Shown here in pieces: positions 9,063-17,661 of a stretch of 59,588 nt of DNA. Position 1 is the stretch's first letter. Each line of letters starts with the position of its first letter. The stretch is from Desulfovibrionales bacterium (GTDB lineage: Bacteria > Desulfobacterota > QYQD01), in contig JAQURM010000006.1 in NCBI GenBank assembly GCA_028715605.1, positions 1 through 59,588 of the forward strand, written 5' to 3'. The position numbers and the translations under genes were made by a program. The notes under the pieces were generated by a model, which was given only the letters and a program-made list of their open reading frames with translations, was not told where the DNA came from and ran no database searches.

Positions 9063-9197
9063 CAGTGCTGACGGCTTCGTAAAAAATCCATTTGCGGCGT
9101 TACGCGGCATCCTTCGTCACTGCGGCGTAGCTATAACTACGCCGCATTCCTCAGGATTTGCGCGCCTTGTAACTGGAGCTTTTTACTGTGCCGTCTA
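9063..9197 (-). repeat. dispersed palindromic repeat, 'GCGGCGT' family, copy 2
   Basis: Runs from tgctgacggcttcgtaaaaa to aactggagctttttactgtg and contains the hairpin gcggcgtagctataactacgccgc. It is the reverse complement of the element at 601-790, with the same arm order. It lies between ihfA and the MerR gene. Confidence 0.75.
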
Positions 9198-9221
9198 AGC
9201 TTTGAGTTCATCAGTGATGAT

Positions 9222-9509
9222 TCATAATTTTTTATTAAGGGCATCTCGCAGCTTTCTACTGGCCTTGAAGGTAACTACAGATCGGGGTGATATCTCTACT
9301 GTTTCTCCGGTACGCATGTTCCGTCCCGGCCTTGCCCTTTTCGCCCGAACCTTCAAGATGCCAAAATTCGCAATCTTGACACTATCTCCCTTTAACAGCT
9401 CCTCTTTAAAGGCATCAAATATTGATGTAACCAGCTCAGTAGTCGCCTGTCGGGGGAAGCCGATCTTGTTATGAATATGCTCTACAATGTCTTTTTTGGT
9501 CAGTGTCAT
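9222..9509 (-). CDS. ihfA: integration host factor alpha subunit (HU/IHF family)
   Basis: Encodes 95 residues. It starts TLTKKDIVEHIHNKIGFPRQ and has the IHF-alpha DNA-arm segment RARPGRNMRTGETVEI with the intercalating proline, followed by SRKLRDALN. IHF bends DNA for recombination, replication and sigma-54 promoters. The ATG overlaps the end of pheT (9506-9509), so it is translationally coupled, the classical pheST-ihfA arrangement. Confidence 0.92.
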   Translation of the reverse strand: MTLTKKDIVEHIHNKIGFPRQATTELVTSIFDAFKEELLKGDSVKIANFGILKVRAKRARPGRNMRTGETVEISPRSVVTFKASRKLRDALNKKL

Positions 9510-11950
9510 TTTAGCCCTTCCTGCAACTCCGTTATTTTTTGTTCCCTTAATCTTCCATTAAACCTGGATAATATATCACTTACTATTTGTTGGTGGACAG
9601 CATTTACTTCTTCATCCTCCAGTGTCTTCTCTGAAGAACGGTAAATCACCCGCAAGGCCAGGCTCTTATATCCTCGCTCAATTTGCCTGCCCTGATAGAC
9701 ATCAAATATAAAAACATTTTCCATTATATTCCCACCCTGCTCATTAATCACGCGCAAAATCCGGCCGGCAGGAACATCTTCGGGAACGATAATAGCCATA
9801 TCCCGCATCACAGCAGGATAGCGGGGGAGCGGCTTAAAGACCTTTAGGCCTTTATAGGCTTCGACTAAATCGTCAAATGATAACTCAAATATAAATACCT
9901 TTTCTTTTACGTCAAAGCCTTCACAGACAGAGGGATCCATCTCACCCACAAAACCCAGCGTCTTTGGGCCAAGTACGATACGGGCAGACGCCTCTCTCCT
10001 GAGATAAGGGGCAGATTCCACCGCCTGGTCCAGCCTATAACCGGAGATGCCCAGGGCCTGAAAAACGGCCTCCATACCGCCTTTTATATCAAAAAAATCG
10101 ACTCCATCCCCGGGAAAATGCACCCCCTCCGGATAGCGCAGACCGGTACACATACCGGCTAAATAGGTCTTTTCTACTGGCTGCCGGCCTTCCCCCTGGT
10201 CAATAAAAATTTTGCCTATCTCAAAGAGGCGCAGGTTGCTATTCCACTTGTTAAGGTTACTGCATACGGTAGAAAGGAGATTGGGGATAAGAGAAGTCCT
10301 CAGCACCGACTGTTCTTCGGTCAACGGGTTTAAAAGGTTTACGTGTCTATTTCGCTCGTCTGTCCCGGAGATTTTCAAGAGCCTTGTCGCCCGCTCATCC
10401 ATAAAGCTGTAGTTAATCACCTCGTAAAATCCGAGGCCGTTGAGGACAGAATGGCAGGTATTGGCAACGGTATGACTCTTTATCCGGGCCGGGGTCGTCA
10501 ACGAAACAACGGGGAGTTTTACCGGTATTTTTTCGTAACCATTAAGGCGCGCCACTTCCTCTATGAAATCGACTTCCCGGCTGAGGTCACCACGGAAAGA
10601 CGGGGATGTCGCCAGAAGGGTGTCTTTTCCTGCCTCGCGTACTTTGATGCCGATGCTCTCCAGTAACCGGCGTATCTCGCTTTTTTTCAGGTCGCTCCCC
10701 AAAAGGCGGTTAACCTGACCTACACGTATGGGGATAGGTTTTCTTTCCTCCGGTCTGGAATAGACATCGATACGGCCTTTTAAAATTTTTTCCCCGCCCG
10801 CTTTTGCCATGAGAGAGACAGCGCGATCCAGAGCTGCCCCCACTCCATCCATATCTATGCCCCGTTCGAAGCGGTATGAAGATTCGGTGCTCAAATTTAG
10901 CCGGCGGCTGGTGCGGCGGACAGAAATAGGGTCAAAATAGGCGCTCTCAATAAAAACCGACCGGGTTTCCGGGGTTATTTCAGAATTTATACCTCCCATA
11001 ATTCCGGCCAGGGCGACGTTTTTCTCCCCATCCGCAATCATGAGCATATTTTCGGAAAGAGTTCTTACCACCCCATCCAGGGTGGTGAATGTCTCATCAT
11101 TTCGGGCTTGATCGACTATAATACGCCTTCCGGCCAGGCGTTCCAGATCAAAGGCATGTAAGGGCTGGCCATATTCCATGAGAACGTAATTGGTAACATC
11201 GACTATGTTATTGACCGGGCGGATACCTACCGCCAGGAGGCGTTTACGGAGCCAGAGAGGCGATCCGGCTACCGTCACACCCCTTATGATCCGGCCGGCA
11301 TAGCGGGGGCATAGATCAACGGCCCTAACCTCCACTGATACTGCCTGGTGGATGTCTTCGCCCTTTTCTGAAATATTTATTCTGGGATAACGCACCTTCT
11401 TATGTAAGATGGCCGCCGCCTCACGCGCAACTCCCAAAACGCTCAGACAATCAGCGCGGTTAGGGGTCAGCCCTATTTCCAGCACATAGTCTTCCAGCTC
11501 CAGGGCCCGGGCCAGGGGAAGCCCGGATTCCATGTCACCGGGTAAGATATAGACTCCGCTCTTATTCTCACCCAGACCAAGTTCGGCTGCCGAGCAGAGC
11601 ATGCCCTCAGAATACTCGCCCTTTATAGTGGTCCCGGAGATTCTTAATGGCCCGGGCAGGACGGCTCCCTCTAAAGCCAGCGGCGCCTTATCTCCGATGC
11701 GGATATTTTTCGCCCCGCAGACCACACGGTATGTATTTTTGCCGGACACAACCCGGCACAGAGAAAGGTCTTCAGCATGGGGATGCGGGAGAATATCTGT
11801 AATGTGGCTGACCACTACCTGACCCAGGCCTGCATCATAGCGCGTCAGGTTTTCCACCTCCAACCCGACCATGGTCAGGCGTTCGGCCATGTCTTCCACG
11901 GGGATGTCAATGTCCACAAATTCTTTAAGCCAGTTCAGCGTAACCCGCAT
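9506..11950 (-). CDS. pheT: phenylalanyl-tRNA synthetase beta subunit
   Basis: Encodes 814 residues, the bacterial PheT length. Domains in order are an N-terminal EMAP/tRNA-binding OB fold (about 40-150, VVSHITDILPHP), B3/B4 editing domains (about 210-390, with NIVDVTNYVLMEYGQPLHAFD), B5 (about 400-475), the synthetase-like core, and a C-terminal anticodon-binding FDX domain (about 720-810, PRYPAVMRDMAI). It forms an (alphabeta)2 enzyme with PheS, encoded 23 bases upstream. Confidence 0.95.
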   Translation of the reverse strand: MRVTLNWLKEFVDIDIPVEDMAERLTMVGLEVENLTRYDAGLGQVVVSHITDILPHPHAEDLSLCRVVSGKNTYRVVCGAKNIRIGDKAPLALEGAVLPGPLRISGTTIKGEYSEGMLCSAAELGLGENKSGVYILPGDMESGLPLARALELEDYVLEIGLTPNRADCLSVLGVAREAAAILHKKVRYPRINISEKGEDIHQAVSVEVRAVDLCPRYAGRIIRGVTVAGSPLWLRKRLLAVGIRPVNNIVDVTNYVLMEYGQPLHAFDLERLAGRRIIVDQARNDETFTTLDGVVRTLSENMLMIADGEKNVALAGIMGGINSEITPETRSVFIESAYFDPISVRRTSRRLNLSTESSYRFERGIDMDGVGAALDRAVSLMAKAGGEKILKGRIDVYSRPEERKPIPIRVGQVNRLLGSDLKKSEIRRLLESIGIKVREAGKDTLLATSPSFRGDLSREVDFIEEVARLNGYEKIPVKLPVVSLTTPARIKSHTVANTCHSVLNGLGFYEVINYSFMDERATRLLKISGTDERNRHVNLLNPLTEEQSVLRTSLIPNLLSTVCSNLNKWNSNLRLFEIGKIFIDQGEGRQPVEKTYLAGMCTGLRYPEGVHFPGDGVDFFDIKGGMEAVFQALGISGYRLDQAVESAPYLRREASARIVLGPKTLGFVGEMDPSVCEGFDVKEKVFIFELSFDDLVEAYKGLKVFKPLPRYPAVMRDMAIIVPEDVPAGRILRVINEQGGNIMENVFIFDVYQGRQIERGYKSLALRVIYRSSEKTLEDEEVNAVHQQIVSDILSRFNGRLREQKITELQEGLK

Positions 11951-11973
11951 AGTATTACAGCCTGATTTTAAGT

Positions 11974-12978
11974 CTAAAATTGATTGAGAAAACGGAGATT
12001 ATTCTCGTAGAAAAGACGGATATCGTCAATGCCGTACTTCAGCATGGCTATGCGCTCTATGCCCATGCCAAAGGCCAAGCCGGTAATTTCCTCGGGGTCG
12101 TAACCGACCATACGAAAGACTTCGGGGTCAACCATGCCGGCGCCCATGACCTCTAACCAGCCGGTTTGAGAACAAACCCGGCAACCTGAACCACGACAGA
12201 TCACACAAAGGATATCTATTTCCGCGCTGGGTTCGGTAAAAGGAAAAAAGCTGGGACGAAAGCGGAGGGAGGTCTGTTCATCGAAAATCTGATGGATAAA
12301 TATGGTCAATATCCCTTTAAGGTCAGCAAATGAGACACCTTTATCGACCATAAACCCTTCCACCTGATGAAACATAGGGGTATGGGTGATATCCGAGTCA
12401 CAGCGATAAACCTTGCCCGGCGCAATAATTCGCACCGGCGGCCGTTGCCTTTCCATGGTGCGCACCTGTATCGGAGAGGTATGAGTGCGCAAAAGGACGT
12501 TTTCAGAGATATAAAAAGTATCCTGCATGTCCCGCGCCGGGTGATCGCGCGGGATGTTCAACGCCTCAAAATTATAATAATCAAGTTCCACATCCGGCCC
12601 TTCGGCCATAGCAAAACCCAGTCTTTCAAATATATCGCATACCTCGCCGGTGATCTGGGTTATAGGATGGAGCTTGCCCGGGGGTATAAACCGGCCGGGT
12701 AACGTAATGTCTGTCTTTGGACCTGCCTGCCCCTCAGAGGAAACCCTTGTCTGCCAGGTATTAAGGGCGGTCTCTATCTCCTTTTTAACGGCATTGGCCA
12801 ACTGCCCGATACGCGGCCTGAGTTCTGCCGACAGGCCGCCCATCTGCTTTAACAGCTCAGGCAGGATTCCTTTACGGCCCAGGTACTTAATGCGAAGCGC
12901 TTCCCATTCCTCCCGGCTCTTGACCTCCGGGATGGCCTTAAGCGCCTCGTCTCTTATTTTTTGCAGCCTTTCTTCCAT
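11974..12978 (-). CDS. pheS: phenylalanyl-tRNA synthetase alpha subunit
   Basis: Encodes 334 residues from the chosen ATG at 12976-12978 (MEERLQKIRDEALKAI), which fits the family; an in-frame ATG at 13053 would run back through rplT and a palindromic repeat. Class II synthetase motifs are visible: FHQVEGFMVDKG, the ATP/Phe-binding region RFRPSFFPFTEPSAEID, and GMGIERIAMLKYGIDDIR at the end. It charges tRNA-Phe together with PheT. Confidence 0.94.
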   Translation of the reverse strand: MEERLQKIRDEALKAIPEVKSREEWEALRIKYLGRKGILPELLKQMGGLSAELRPRIGQLANAVKKEIETALNTWQTRVSSEGQAGPKTDITLPGRFIPPGKLHPITQITGEVCDIFERLGFAMAEGPDVELDYYNFEALNIPRDHPARDMQDTFYISENVLLRTHTSPIQVRTMERQRPPVRIIAPGKVYRCDSDITHTPMFHQVEGFMVDKGVSFADLKGILTIFIHQIFDEQTSLRFRPSFFPFTEPSAEIDILCVICRGSGCRVCSQTGWLEVMGAGMVDPEVFRMVGYDPEEITGLAFGMGIERIAMLKYGIDDIRLFYENNLRFLNQF

Positions 12979-12989
12979 CAGATAAGGAT

Positions 12990-13023
12990 CAATCTCAGAT
13001 TTCAAATTTGAAATCTGAGATTG
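12990..13023. repeat. perfect 34-bp palindrome between rplT and pheS
   Basis: Two 17-base arms, caatctcagatttcaaa and tttgaaatctgagattg, meet with no spacer. It begins one base after the rplT stop and ends just before the pheS start region. It has no T-run on the transcribed strand, so it is not a classic terminator. It resembles the ATTTCAAATCTGA-type mini-repeats common between genes in this lineage. It could form a stable mRNA stem limiting rplT-to-pheS coupling. Confidence 0.85.
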
Positions 13024-13024
13024 A

Positions 13025-13369
13025 TTATCGCGCCGTCCTGGCAATTTTTGCAAAGCAGGCCGGATCGCTTATAGCCAGATCAGAAAGGATCTTACGATCC
13101 AATTCTATCCCCGTCTTCTTTAATCCACCCATCAGCCTGCTGTAAGAGAGACCGTTTAGCCTGGCCGCCGCATTGATTCGTGCAATCCAGAGGGCCCTGA
13201 ATTCCCGCTTCCGCACCCTGCGATCACGATAAGCATAGGTCATAGCGCGCTCTACCGCCTCTTTGGCCGTGCGGAAGATTTTGCTCCTTCGTCCCCAATA
13301 TCCTTTGGCCAAAGCCAGTACCTTATTTCTCCGTCTCCTGGCCTTAAAACCCCTTTTCGCTCTTGGCAT
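13025..13369 (-). CDS. rplT: 50S ribosomal protein L20
   Basis: Encodes 114 residues, very basic. It starts [25 protein letters not shown]-type (shown in part here) and has the conserved [21 protein letters not shown]20 binds 23S rRNA early in assembly and in many bacteria represses its own operon. It is separated from rpmI by an unusual insertion of about 320 bases containing a composite repeat. Confidence 0.96.
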   Translation of the reverse strand: MPRAKRGFKARRRRNKVLALAKGYWGRRSKIFRTAKEAVERAMTYAYRDRRVRKREFRALWIARINAAARLNGLSYSRLMGGLKKTGIELDRKILSDLAISDPACFAKIARTAR

Positions 13370-13410
13370 AACAGTACCCTTTCTTTAAACTCGTTTTGTT
13401 AAATAAATAG

Positions 13411-13590
13411 TTTCCATCCGGAAACCCAAAGATTCCGGATGCAGCAGTCAGCATGAAGCCGGTTCACCGTTCACTGTTGACCGTTTACCGAAAGAAAATG
13501 TCGGACAACGGTTGACGGTTAACGGATAACAAACATGCTGATCGCTGAAAGCGTGAAGCCGGAAACCGAAGTTTCCGGGTGAACACTTAA
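13411..13590. repeat. composite repeat (about 180 bp) between rpmI and rplT
   Basis: It opens with a ccatccggaa...ttccggatg hairpin. There follow gaagccggttcaccgttcac, the quasi-palindrome tgaccgtttaccgaaagaaaatgtcggacaacggttga, then catgctgatcgctgaaagcg, and a closing ggaaaccgaagtttcc hairpin. A copy of nearly the same sequence and order is at 39945-40130. It occupies most of the 322-base space between rpmI and rplT, where no gene is seen. Confidence 0.85.
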
Positions 13591-13691
13591 CCACACAAAT
13601 AAAGTGCGGCATAGCCGCAGCTTCAAAGCTTATTGTCCGTTGCCTCCAGGATACCACTCTTCAGACCAGACTTCCAGAACCCATCCAGATA

Positions 13692-13889
13692 TCAAAGATA
13701 GGGTATTATCTGTCGGATATTTTGGGCATTGGACTCATCAAGCACGCTCGAACCGCGCAGGCCTCTCTTTCGTTTGCGTGTCTTCGAGGTCAATATATGG
13801 CTGCCATAGGCCTTAAACCCTAAGATTTTGCCTGTACCGGTTACCTTAAAGCGCTTGGCAGCACCCCGATTGGTTTTAATCTTTGGCAT
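13692..13889 (-). CDS. rpmI: 50S ribosomal protein L35
   Basis: Encodes 65 residues. It starts [20 protein letters not shown] and contains the [17 protein letters not shown] core, both diagnostic for bL35. It lies between infC (38-base gap) and rplT, the standard infC-rpmI-rplT order, and is probably under IF3/L20 control. Confidence 0.95.
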   Translation of the reverse strand: MPKIKTNRGAAKRFKVTGTGKILGFKAYGSHILTSKTRKRKRGLRGSSVLDESNAQNIRQIIPYL

Positions 13890-13927
13890 CTCTCCCCCTA
13901 ATCTAATAATCTAAAATTTCAAATGCA

Positions 13928-14437
13928 CTACGTCTTCGGGGCAACTATCATCACCATGTCCCGGCCTTCCATCTTTGGTTCGTATTCTATTTTCCCGACG
14001 TCCTCTATCTCGGCGCGAATACGATTTAGTATTTTTACGGCCTGGTCGGAAAAGGCGATCTCACGCCCCCGGAAACGAATGGATACCTTAACCTTGTCTT
14101 TATCTTCCAAAAATCGGCGAATATGACGCAACTTAAACTGGTAATCATGCTCATCGGTCTTGGGCCGGAACTTGACCTCTTTTACCTGTATAACTACCTG
14201 CTTTTTCTTGGCCAACTGGATTTTTTTGCTCTGCTCGTACTTGAATTTGCCGTAGTCCATAACCCGGCAGACCGGCGGTTGAGCTGTAGGAGCTATTTCC
14301 ACCAGATCAAGCCCTTCTGCCTCCGCCAATTTCAAGGCTTCGTCAAGGGGCTTAATCCCCAGTTGCGTCCCGTCTGCGCCGATTAACCTTACTTCCTTAG
14401 CGCGTATCTGCCAATTAATTCTAACCTTTTTCTCTAT
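13928..14437 (-). CDS. infC: translation initiation factor IF-3, probable AUA start
   Basis: About 169 residues. The IF3 N-terminal domain ([24 protein letters not shown]), the linker with [14 protein letters not shown], and the C-terminal IRFRGREI core are clear. The strong site AAGGGGAGG (14453-14446, minus strand) overlaps the only nearby GTG (14446-14444), which therefore cannot serve as start. Eight bases after it comes ATA (14437-14435) in frame, an apt start. The next in-frame ATG is far inside the protein. IF3 discriminates against AUU/AUA/AUC starts, and infC of E. coli uses AUU for autoregulation; the same logic is inferred here. Confidence 0.93.
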   Translation of the reverse strand: MEKKVRINWQIRAKEVRLIGADGTQLGIKPLDEALKLAEAEGLDLVEIAPTAQPPVCRVMDYGKFKYEQSKKIQLAKKKQVVIQVKEVKFRPKTDEHDYQFKLRHIRRFLEDKDKVKVSIRFRGREIAFSDQAVKILNRIRAEIEDVGKIEYEPKMEGRDMVMIVAPKT

Positions 14438-14490
14438 ACTATCCACCTCCCCTTATGATGCAAATAAAAGTTCTCGGAAACATATCTATG

Positions 14491-16275
14491 CTACTGATAA
14501 TTTCTGCATTTATCCTGAACCATGGCCACAAACTGATTTACCGGCATGGCCGAAAGATTTTCCCCGTTCCTGAGGCGAACCGTCACACTGTGCGAGGCGA
14601 CCTCCTTGTCCCCGATAACAAGCATATATGGAATCTTCTGCATCTGCGCTTCCCTGATCTTTAGGCTCAGTTTTTCGTTGCGGAAATCTCCTTCCGCCCT
14701 GAGGCCTGCATCCATAAGCTCCGCCAGGACGCCCCGGGCATAATCAATCTGTCTGTCCGTAACCGTCATGATTACAGCCTGTACCGGCGCTAGCCAGGCG
14801 GGAAAAGCGCCGCCGTAGTGCTCTATCAAAACGCCGATAAACCGCTCCAGCGCCCCCAATATTACCCTGTGGAGCATCACCGGCCTATGCCTTTCACCAT
14901 CTGCCCCTACGTAAACCAGGTCAAACCGTTCCGGCAGGGTAAAGTCGCACTGGATAGTGGCGCACTGCCAGCGCCGATCCAGGGCATCCTTAAGCTTTAT
15001 GTCGATTTTGGGTCCATAAAACGCGCCTTCGCCCTCATGGACGGCAAACGGAATATCCTTGTCACGCAGGGCGCCCGTGAGGGCTGCGGTGGCCCGCTCC
15101 CAGTCTTCATCGCTACCGATGGACTTTTCCGGCCTGGTGCTGATTTCTACCTCATAATCAAAACCGAAGATGCCCATGACATAGGTGACGAAATCGATTA
15201 CGCCTTTTATCTCATCATTCAACTGCTCCGGCATACAAATAATATGCGCGTCATCCTGGGTAAACTGGCGAACCCTTAAAAGGCCGTGCAAGACGCCCGA
15301 TTTCTCATGCCGGTGCACCGTGCCCAGTTCAAAGAATCGCAGCGGCAGGTCCCGGTAGCTCCTTACCCTGGATTTGTAAATGAGCATGTGGGCCAGGCAG
15401 TTCATGGGCTTGATACCGTACTGCTGACCGTCTATCTCCGTAAAGTACATATTCTCGCGATAGTTGTCAAAATGACCGGAACGCTTCCAGAGATCAAGTT
15501 TCAATATCTGCGGCCCCATCACCAACTGGTATCCGCGCTTCAGATGTTCCCGCTTTTCAAAATCCTCAATAATATGTCTCAGCATGGCCCCGCGCGGATG
15601 ATAAATTATCAGCCCCGCCCCTGCCTCATCGCTTACGCTGAACAGGTCCAGCTCCTTGCCCAGGCGGCGGTGGTCGCGCCTCTTGGCCTCTTCAAGCTTC
15701 TCAAGATAGTCCTTGAGGACCTTACGATCAAAGAAGGCCGTTCCGTAGATGCGTTGCAGCATCTTGTTGCGCTCATCTCCCCGCCAATAAGCGCCGGCCA
15801 CGCCGGTCAACTTAAAGGCCTGGACCAATCCGGTAGAGGCAATATGCGGTCCACGGCAGAGGTCAATAAAGCCCCCCTGCCGGTAAATAGAAACGATTTC
15901 TTCGGGTATATCCCGAAGAAGCTCGACCTTATATGGTTCATCCAGCCGCGTAAACAATTCAATAGCGGCTTCCTTAACCAACTCTTCCCGCTGGAATTGC
16001 CTGTTTTCAGCGATAATCTCCCGCATTCGCCCCTCAATGCGCTCCAGATCCGCGGGCGTGAAGGTCCCTTCATAATCAAAATCATAATAGAACCCGTGTT
16101 CTATAGCCGGGCCGATGGCCATCTTAACCGACGGGAATAAGTCTTTTACCGCCTCGGCCATGATATGCGCGGTGCTGTGCCTAAAGATAGCCAGTTCCTC
16201 TCCCGTGGTCGTATCTCGAGGAATAGCCATCTCTCTGCCATCGGAGCTGGTTATGGAAATAAGATTTTTTCCCAT
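14491..16275 (-). CDS. thrS: threonyl-tRNA synthetase lacking the TGS domain
   Basis: Encodes 594 residues against about 640 in E. coli. It begins directly with the editing (N2) domain: [17 protein letters not shown] is at about residues 32-48, with the Zn/His editing motif continuing in the SAD region. Class II core motifs are present ([21 protein letters not shown]) and the C-terminal anticodon domain starts near [10 protein letters not shown]. The roughly 60-residue TGS domain is missing, and an in-frame TAA 22 bases upstream of the ATG rules out a missed longer start. It heads the infC-rpmI-rplT-pheST-ihfA block. Confidence 0.95.
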   Translation of the reverse strand: MGKNLISITSSDGREMAIPRDTTTGEELAIFRHSTAHIMAEAVKDLFPSVKMAIGPAIEHGFYYDFDYEGTFTPADLERIEGRMREIIAENRQFQREELVKEAAIELFTRLDEPYKVELLRDIPEEIVSIYRQGGFIDLCRGPHIASTGLVQAFKLTGVAGAYWRGDERNKMLQRIYGTAFFDRKVLKDYLEKLEEAKRRDHRRLGKELDLFSVSDEAGAGLIIYHPRGAMLRHIIEDFEKREHLKRGYQLVMGPQILKLDLWKRSGHFDNYRENMYFTEIDGQQYGIKPMNCLAHMLIYKSRVRSYRDLPLRFFELGTVHRHEKSGVLHGLLRVRQFTQDDAHIICMPEQLNDEIKGVIDFVTYVMGIFGFDYEVEISTRPEKSIGSDEDWERATAALTGALRDKDIPFAVHEGEGAFYGPKIDIKLKDALDRRWQCATIQCDFTLPERFDLVYVGADGERHRPVMLHRVILGALERFIGVLIEHYGGAFPAWLAPVQAVIMTVTDRQIDYARGVLAELMDAGLRAEGDFRNEKLSLKIREAQMQKIPYMLVIGDKEVASHSVTVRLRNGENLSAMPVNQFVAMVQDKCRNYQ

Positions 16276-16288
16276 TTTTTCAGTTAAA

Positions 16289-16325
16289 AGGGCATCTTAC
16301 TGTCTGATGACAACAAAGATGCCCT
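16289..16325 (-). terminator. hairpin in the thrS leader / terminator after tRNA-Val
   Basis: The arms agggcatcttt and aagatgccct form a stem of at least 10 bp around a loop, followed on the minus strand by TTTT. It ends 13 bases before thrS. It can end the tRNA-Val transcript or attenuate thrS readthrough. No T-box elements are visible. Confidence 0.6.
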
Positions 16326-16402
16326 CTAATCCGCCCGTAAATTTAAAACATATAATTGCTTAGAGGTTGCTCCCGGCTATCGCTTGCGGATGTTTATTCA
16401 AA

Positions 16403-16477
16403 TGGTAGGCACGGGCGGTTTCGAACCGCCGACCTCTACCGTGTCAGGGTAGCGCTCTCCCCCTGAGCTACGTGCCT
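16403..16477 (-). tRNA. tRNA-Val (GAC)
   Basis: 75 bases with encoded CCA. The acceptor AGGCACG pairs with CGTGCCT, the anticodon arm is CTACC-CTGACAC-GGTAG giving anticodon GAC, and the T arm contains GGTTCGAAACC. Two TTGACA hexamers about 60-75 bases upstream (16537-16542, 16549-16554, minus strand) may be its promoter. Confidence 0.95.
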
Positions 16478-16671
16478 GCATCAAAAACAAAACCAGGATA
16501 TAAAAACCATCATTTGGTAACAATATTTATGCGGTATGTCAAGGAAAATGTCAAATAATGTTAATGCAATATCCTATATAGTTATAGCCATGGCCGGCAA
16601 TCAGGCGGCAGGGTGGAGGGGGCGAAGGGAAGGGGGGCTGTTGTAATTTAAATTTTTGGTCCAGGTATCAA

Positions 16672-16712
16672 AATTAGAAACGGCTATAAGCCAGTTGCTT
16701 ATAGCCGTTTGA
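16672..16712 (-). terminator. rho-independent terminator of the tRNA-Arg/tRNA-Lys unit
   Basis: A 13-bp perfect stem (aaacggctataag / cttatagccgttt, 16678-16710) is followed on the minus strand by a T-rich tract. It begins 9 bases after the CCA end of tRNA-Lys. Confidence 0.85.
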
Positions 16713-16718
16713 TCTTAC

Positions 16719-16794
<76 letters not shown>

Positions 16795-16836
16795 GGGTTG
16801 AACCGCGAAATTTAATAAAAGTAGCAGACTAAGATT

Positions 16837-16913
16837 TGGCACGCCCGGCCCGACTCGAACGGGCGACCTACGGATTCGAAGTCCGGCGCTCTGTCCAACT
16901 GAGCTACGGGCGC
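16837..16913 (-). tRNA. tRNA-Arg (TCG)
   Basis: 77 bases with CCA. The acceptor GCGCCCG pairs with CGGGCGT (one G-U), the D arm is GCTCAGTTGGACAGAGC, the anticodon loop CTTCGAA gives TCG, and the T arm is CCCGTTCGAGTCGGG. The outermost anticodon-stem pair is mismatched (C-T), which is odd but does not affect the call. Confidence 0.93.
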
Positions 16914-16941
16914 CAAGCATAACATTGCCAAGGTGGTGGTT

Positions 16942-16970
16942 TTTTTAACATCTTTGTCTTGATAAGTCAA
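16942..16970 (-). promoter_or_regulatory. promoter of the tRNA-Arg/tRNA-Lys unit
   Basis: The -35 box TTGACT (16965-16970) and -10 box TAAAAA (16942-16947) are separated by 17 bases on the minus strand. The predicted start lies about 20 bases before tRNA-Arg. Confidence 0.6.
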
Positions 16971-17043
16971 CCCTTAGTGCTTCTGATCTGGGTTTGGTTG
17001 CAAGAAAATATGTGACTGTAGAGGCTCTTGCACAACTCCAAGA

Positions 17044-17129
17044 TTGTCATTCCCGCAACGCTTTTGAGCGGGAATCTGGTTTTATTCATGTAAAGACCAT
17101 ATCCCCGATTAAACCCTCGGGGATGACAG
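17044..17129. repeat. imperfect palindromic mini-repeat ('TGTCATTCCCGC...GGGGATGACA')
   Basis: The terminal arms ttgtcattcccg and cggggatgaca face each other, with an inner stem cccgcaacgcttttgagcggg. The rest of the 350-base space between tRNA-Arg and the second dsrC holds the tRNA promoter and AT-rich sequence with no convincing gene. Confidence 0.65.
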
Positions 17130-17263
17130 AAAAAAGCGCCTGGAAATGTTTGGATTACCCACTTGAAATGAGAAAGAACTAAAATTTTACTGGAAAACTT
17201 AGCACGATATATGCTAAAAATAGTTGCAACAATATCATAAATCTCATCGGAGAGGGATTACTT

Positions 17264-17581
17264 ATGCCGAGCGTATCTTATAAAGACAAGCGATTCGAGG
17301 TTAACATAGAAGGCTATTTGAAGACTTTCGATAGCTGGACTGCGGAATTCTCCCAGGCCATCGCCAAACAAGAAGGGATAGAAGATTTAACCGATGAACA
17401 CTGGCTAATAATTGAATACGTGCGTAACTACTATGCCAAACGTGGCATTGCTCCTATGATTTTAAAGTTGCAACGAGATCTCAAAATTTCCATTTGGCGA
17501 ATACATGAACTTTTTCCTACCACGTCTGAGAGGGTTATATGCAAGATTGCCGGCCTGCCCAAGCCAACCGGTTGTATCTGA
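17264..17581 (+). CDS. second DsrC-family sulfur carrier (paralogue)
   Basis: Encodes 105 residues. It retains both cysteines of the C-terminal arm, Cys93 and Cys104 in CKIAGLPKPTGCI, eleven apart as in DsrC. The body is clearly diverged from the copy at 1675-1995; shared features are DEHW, YYAKRGIAPM and IHELFP. The ATG follows GGAGAGGG. The gene converges on the radical SAM-FKBP gene (80-base gap), which lies beside a YcaO gene. That context suggests sulfur delivery to a specific modification reaction rather than to sulfite reduction, but this is inference. Confidence 0.88.
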   Translation: MPSVSYKDKRFEVNIEGYLKTFDSWTAEFSQAIAKQEGIEDLTDEHWLIIEYVRNYYAKRGIAPMILKLQRDLKISIWRIHELFPTTSERVICKIAGLPKPTGCI

Positions 17582-17661
17582 GCATTAATCGCTGGACTGC
17601 CCGGCCCCAAAAAATGTCAAACCGTCCTGCCTGTGCGGTGCCTGACTGTGAGCGTTCTCGC

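Noticed and set aside
12979-13053. Longer pheS start at 13053
   Set aside because: It would read through the palindrome and overlap rplT; the family starts at MEERLQKI.
14444-14446. GTG start for infC
   Set aside because: The codon lies within the ribosome-binding site itself.
16276-16400. T-box riboswitch before thrS
   Set aside because: No T-box sequence (TGGNACCGCG-like) is visible, only a terminator-like hairpin.
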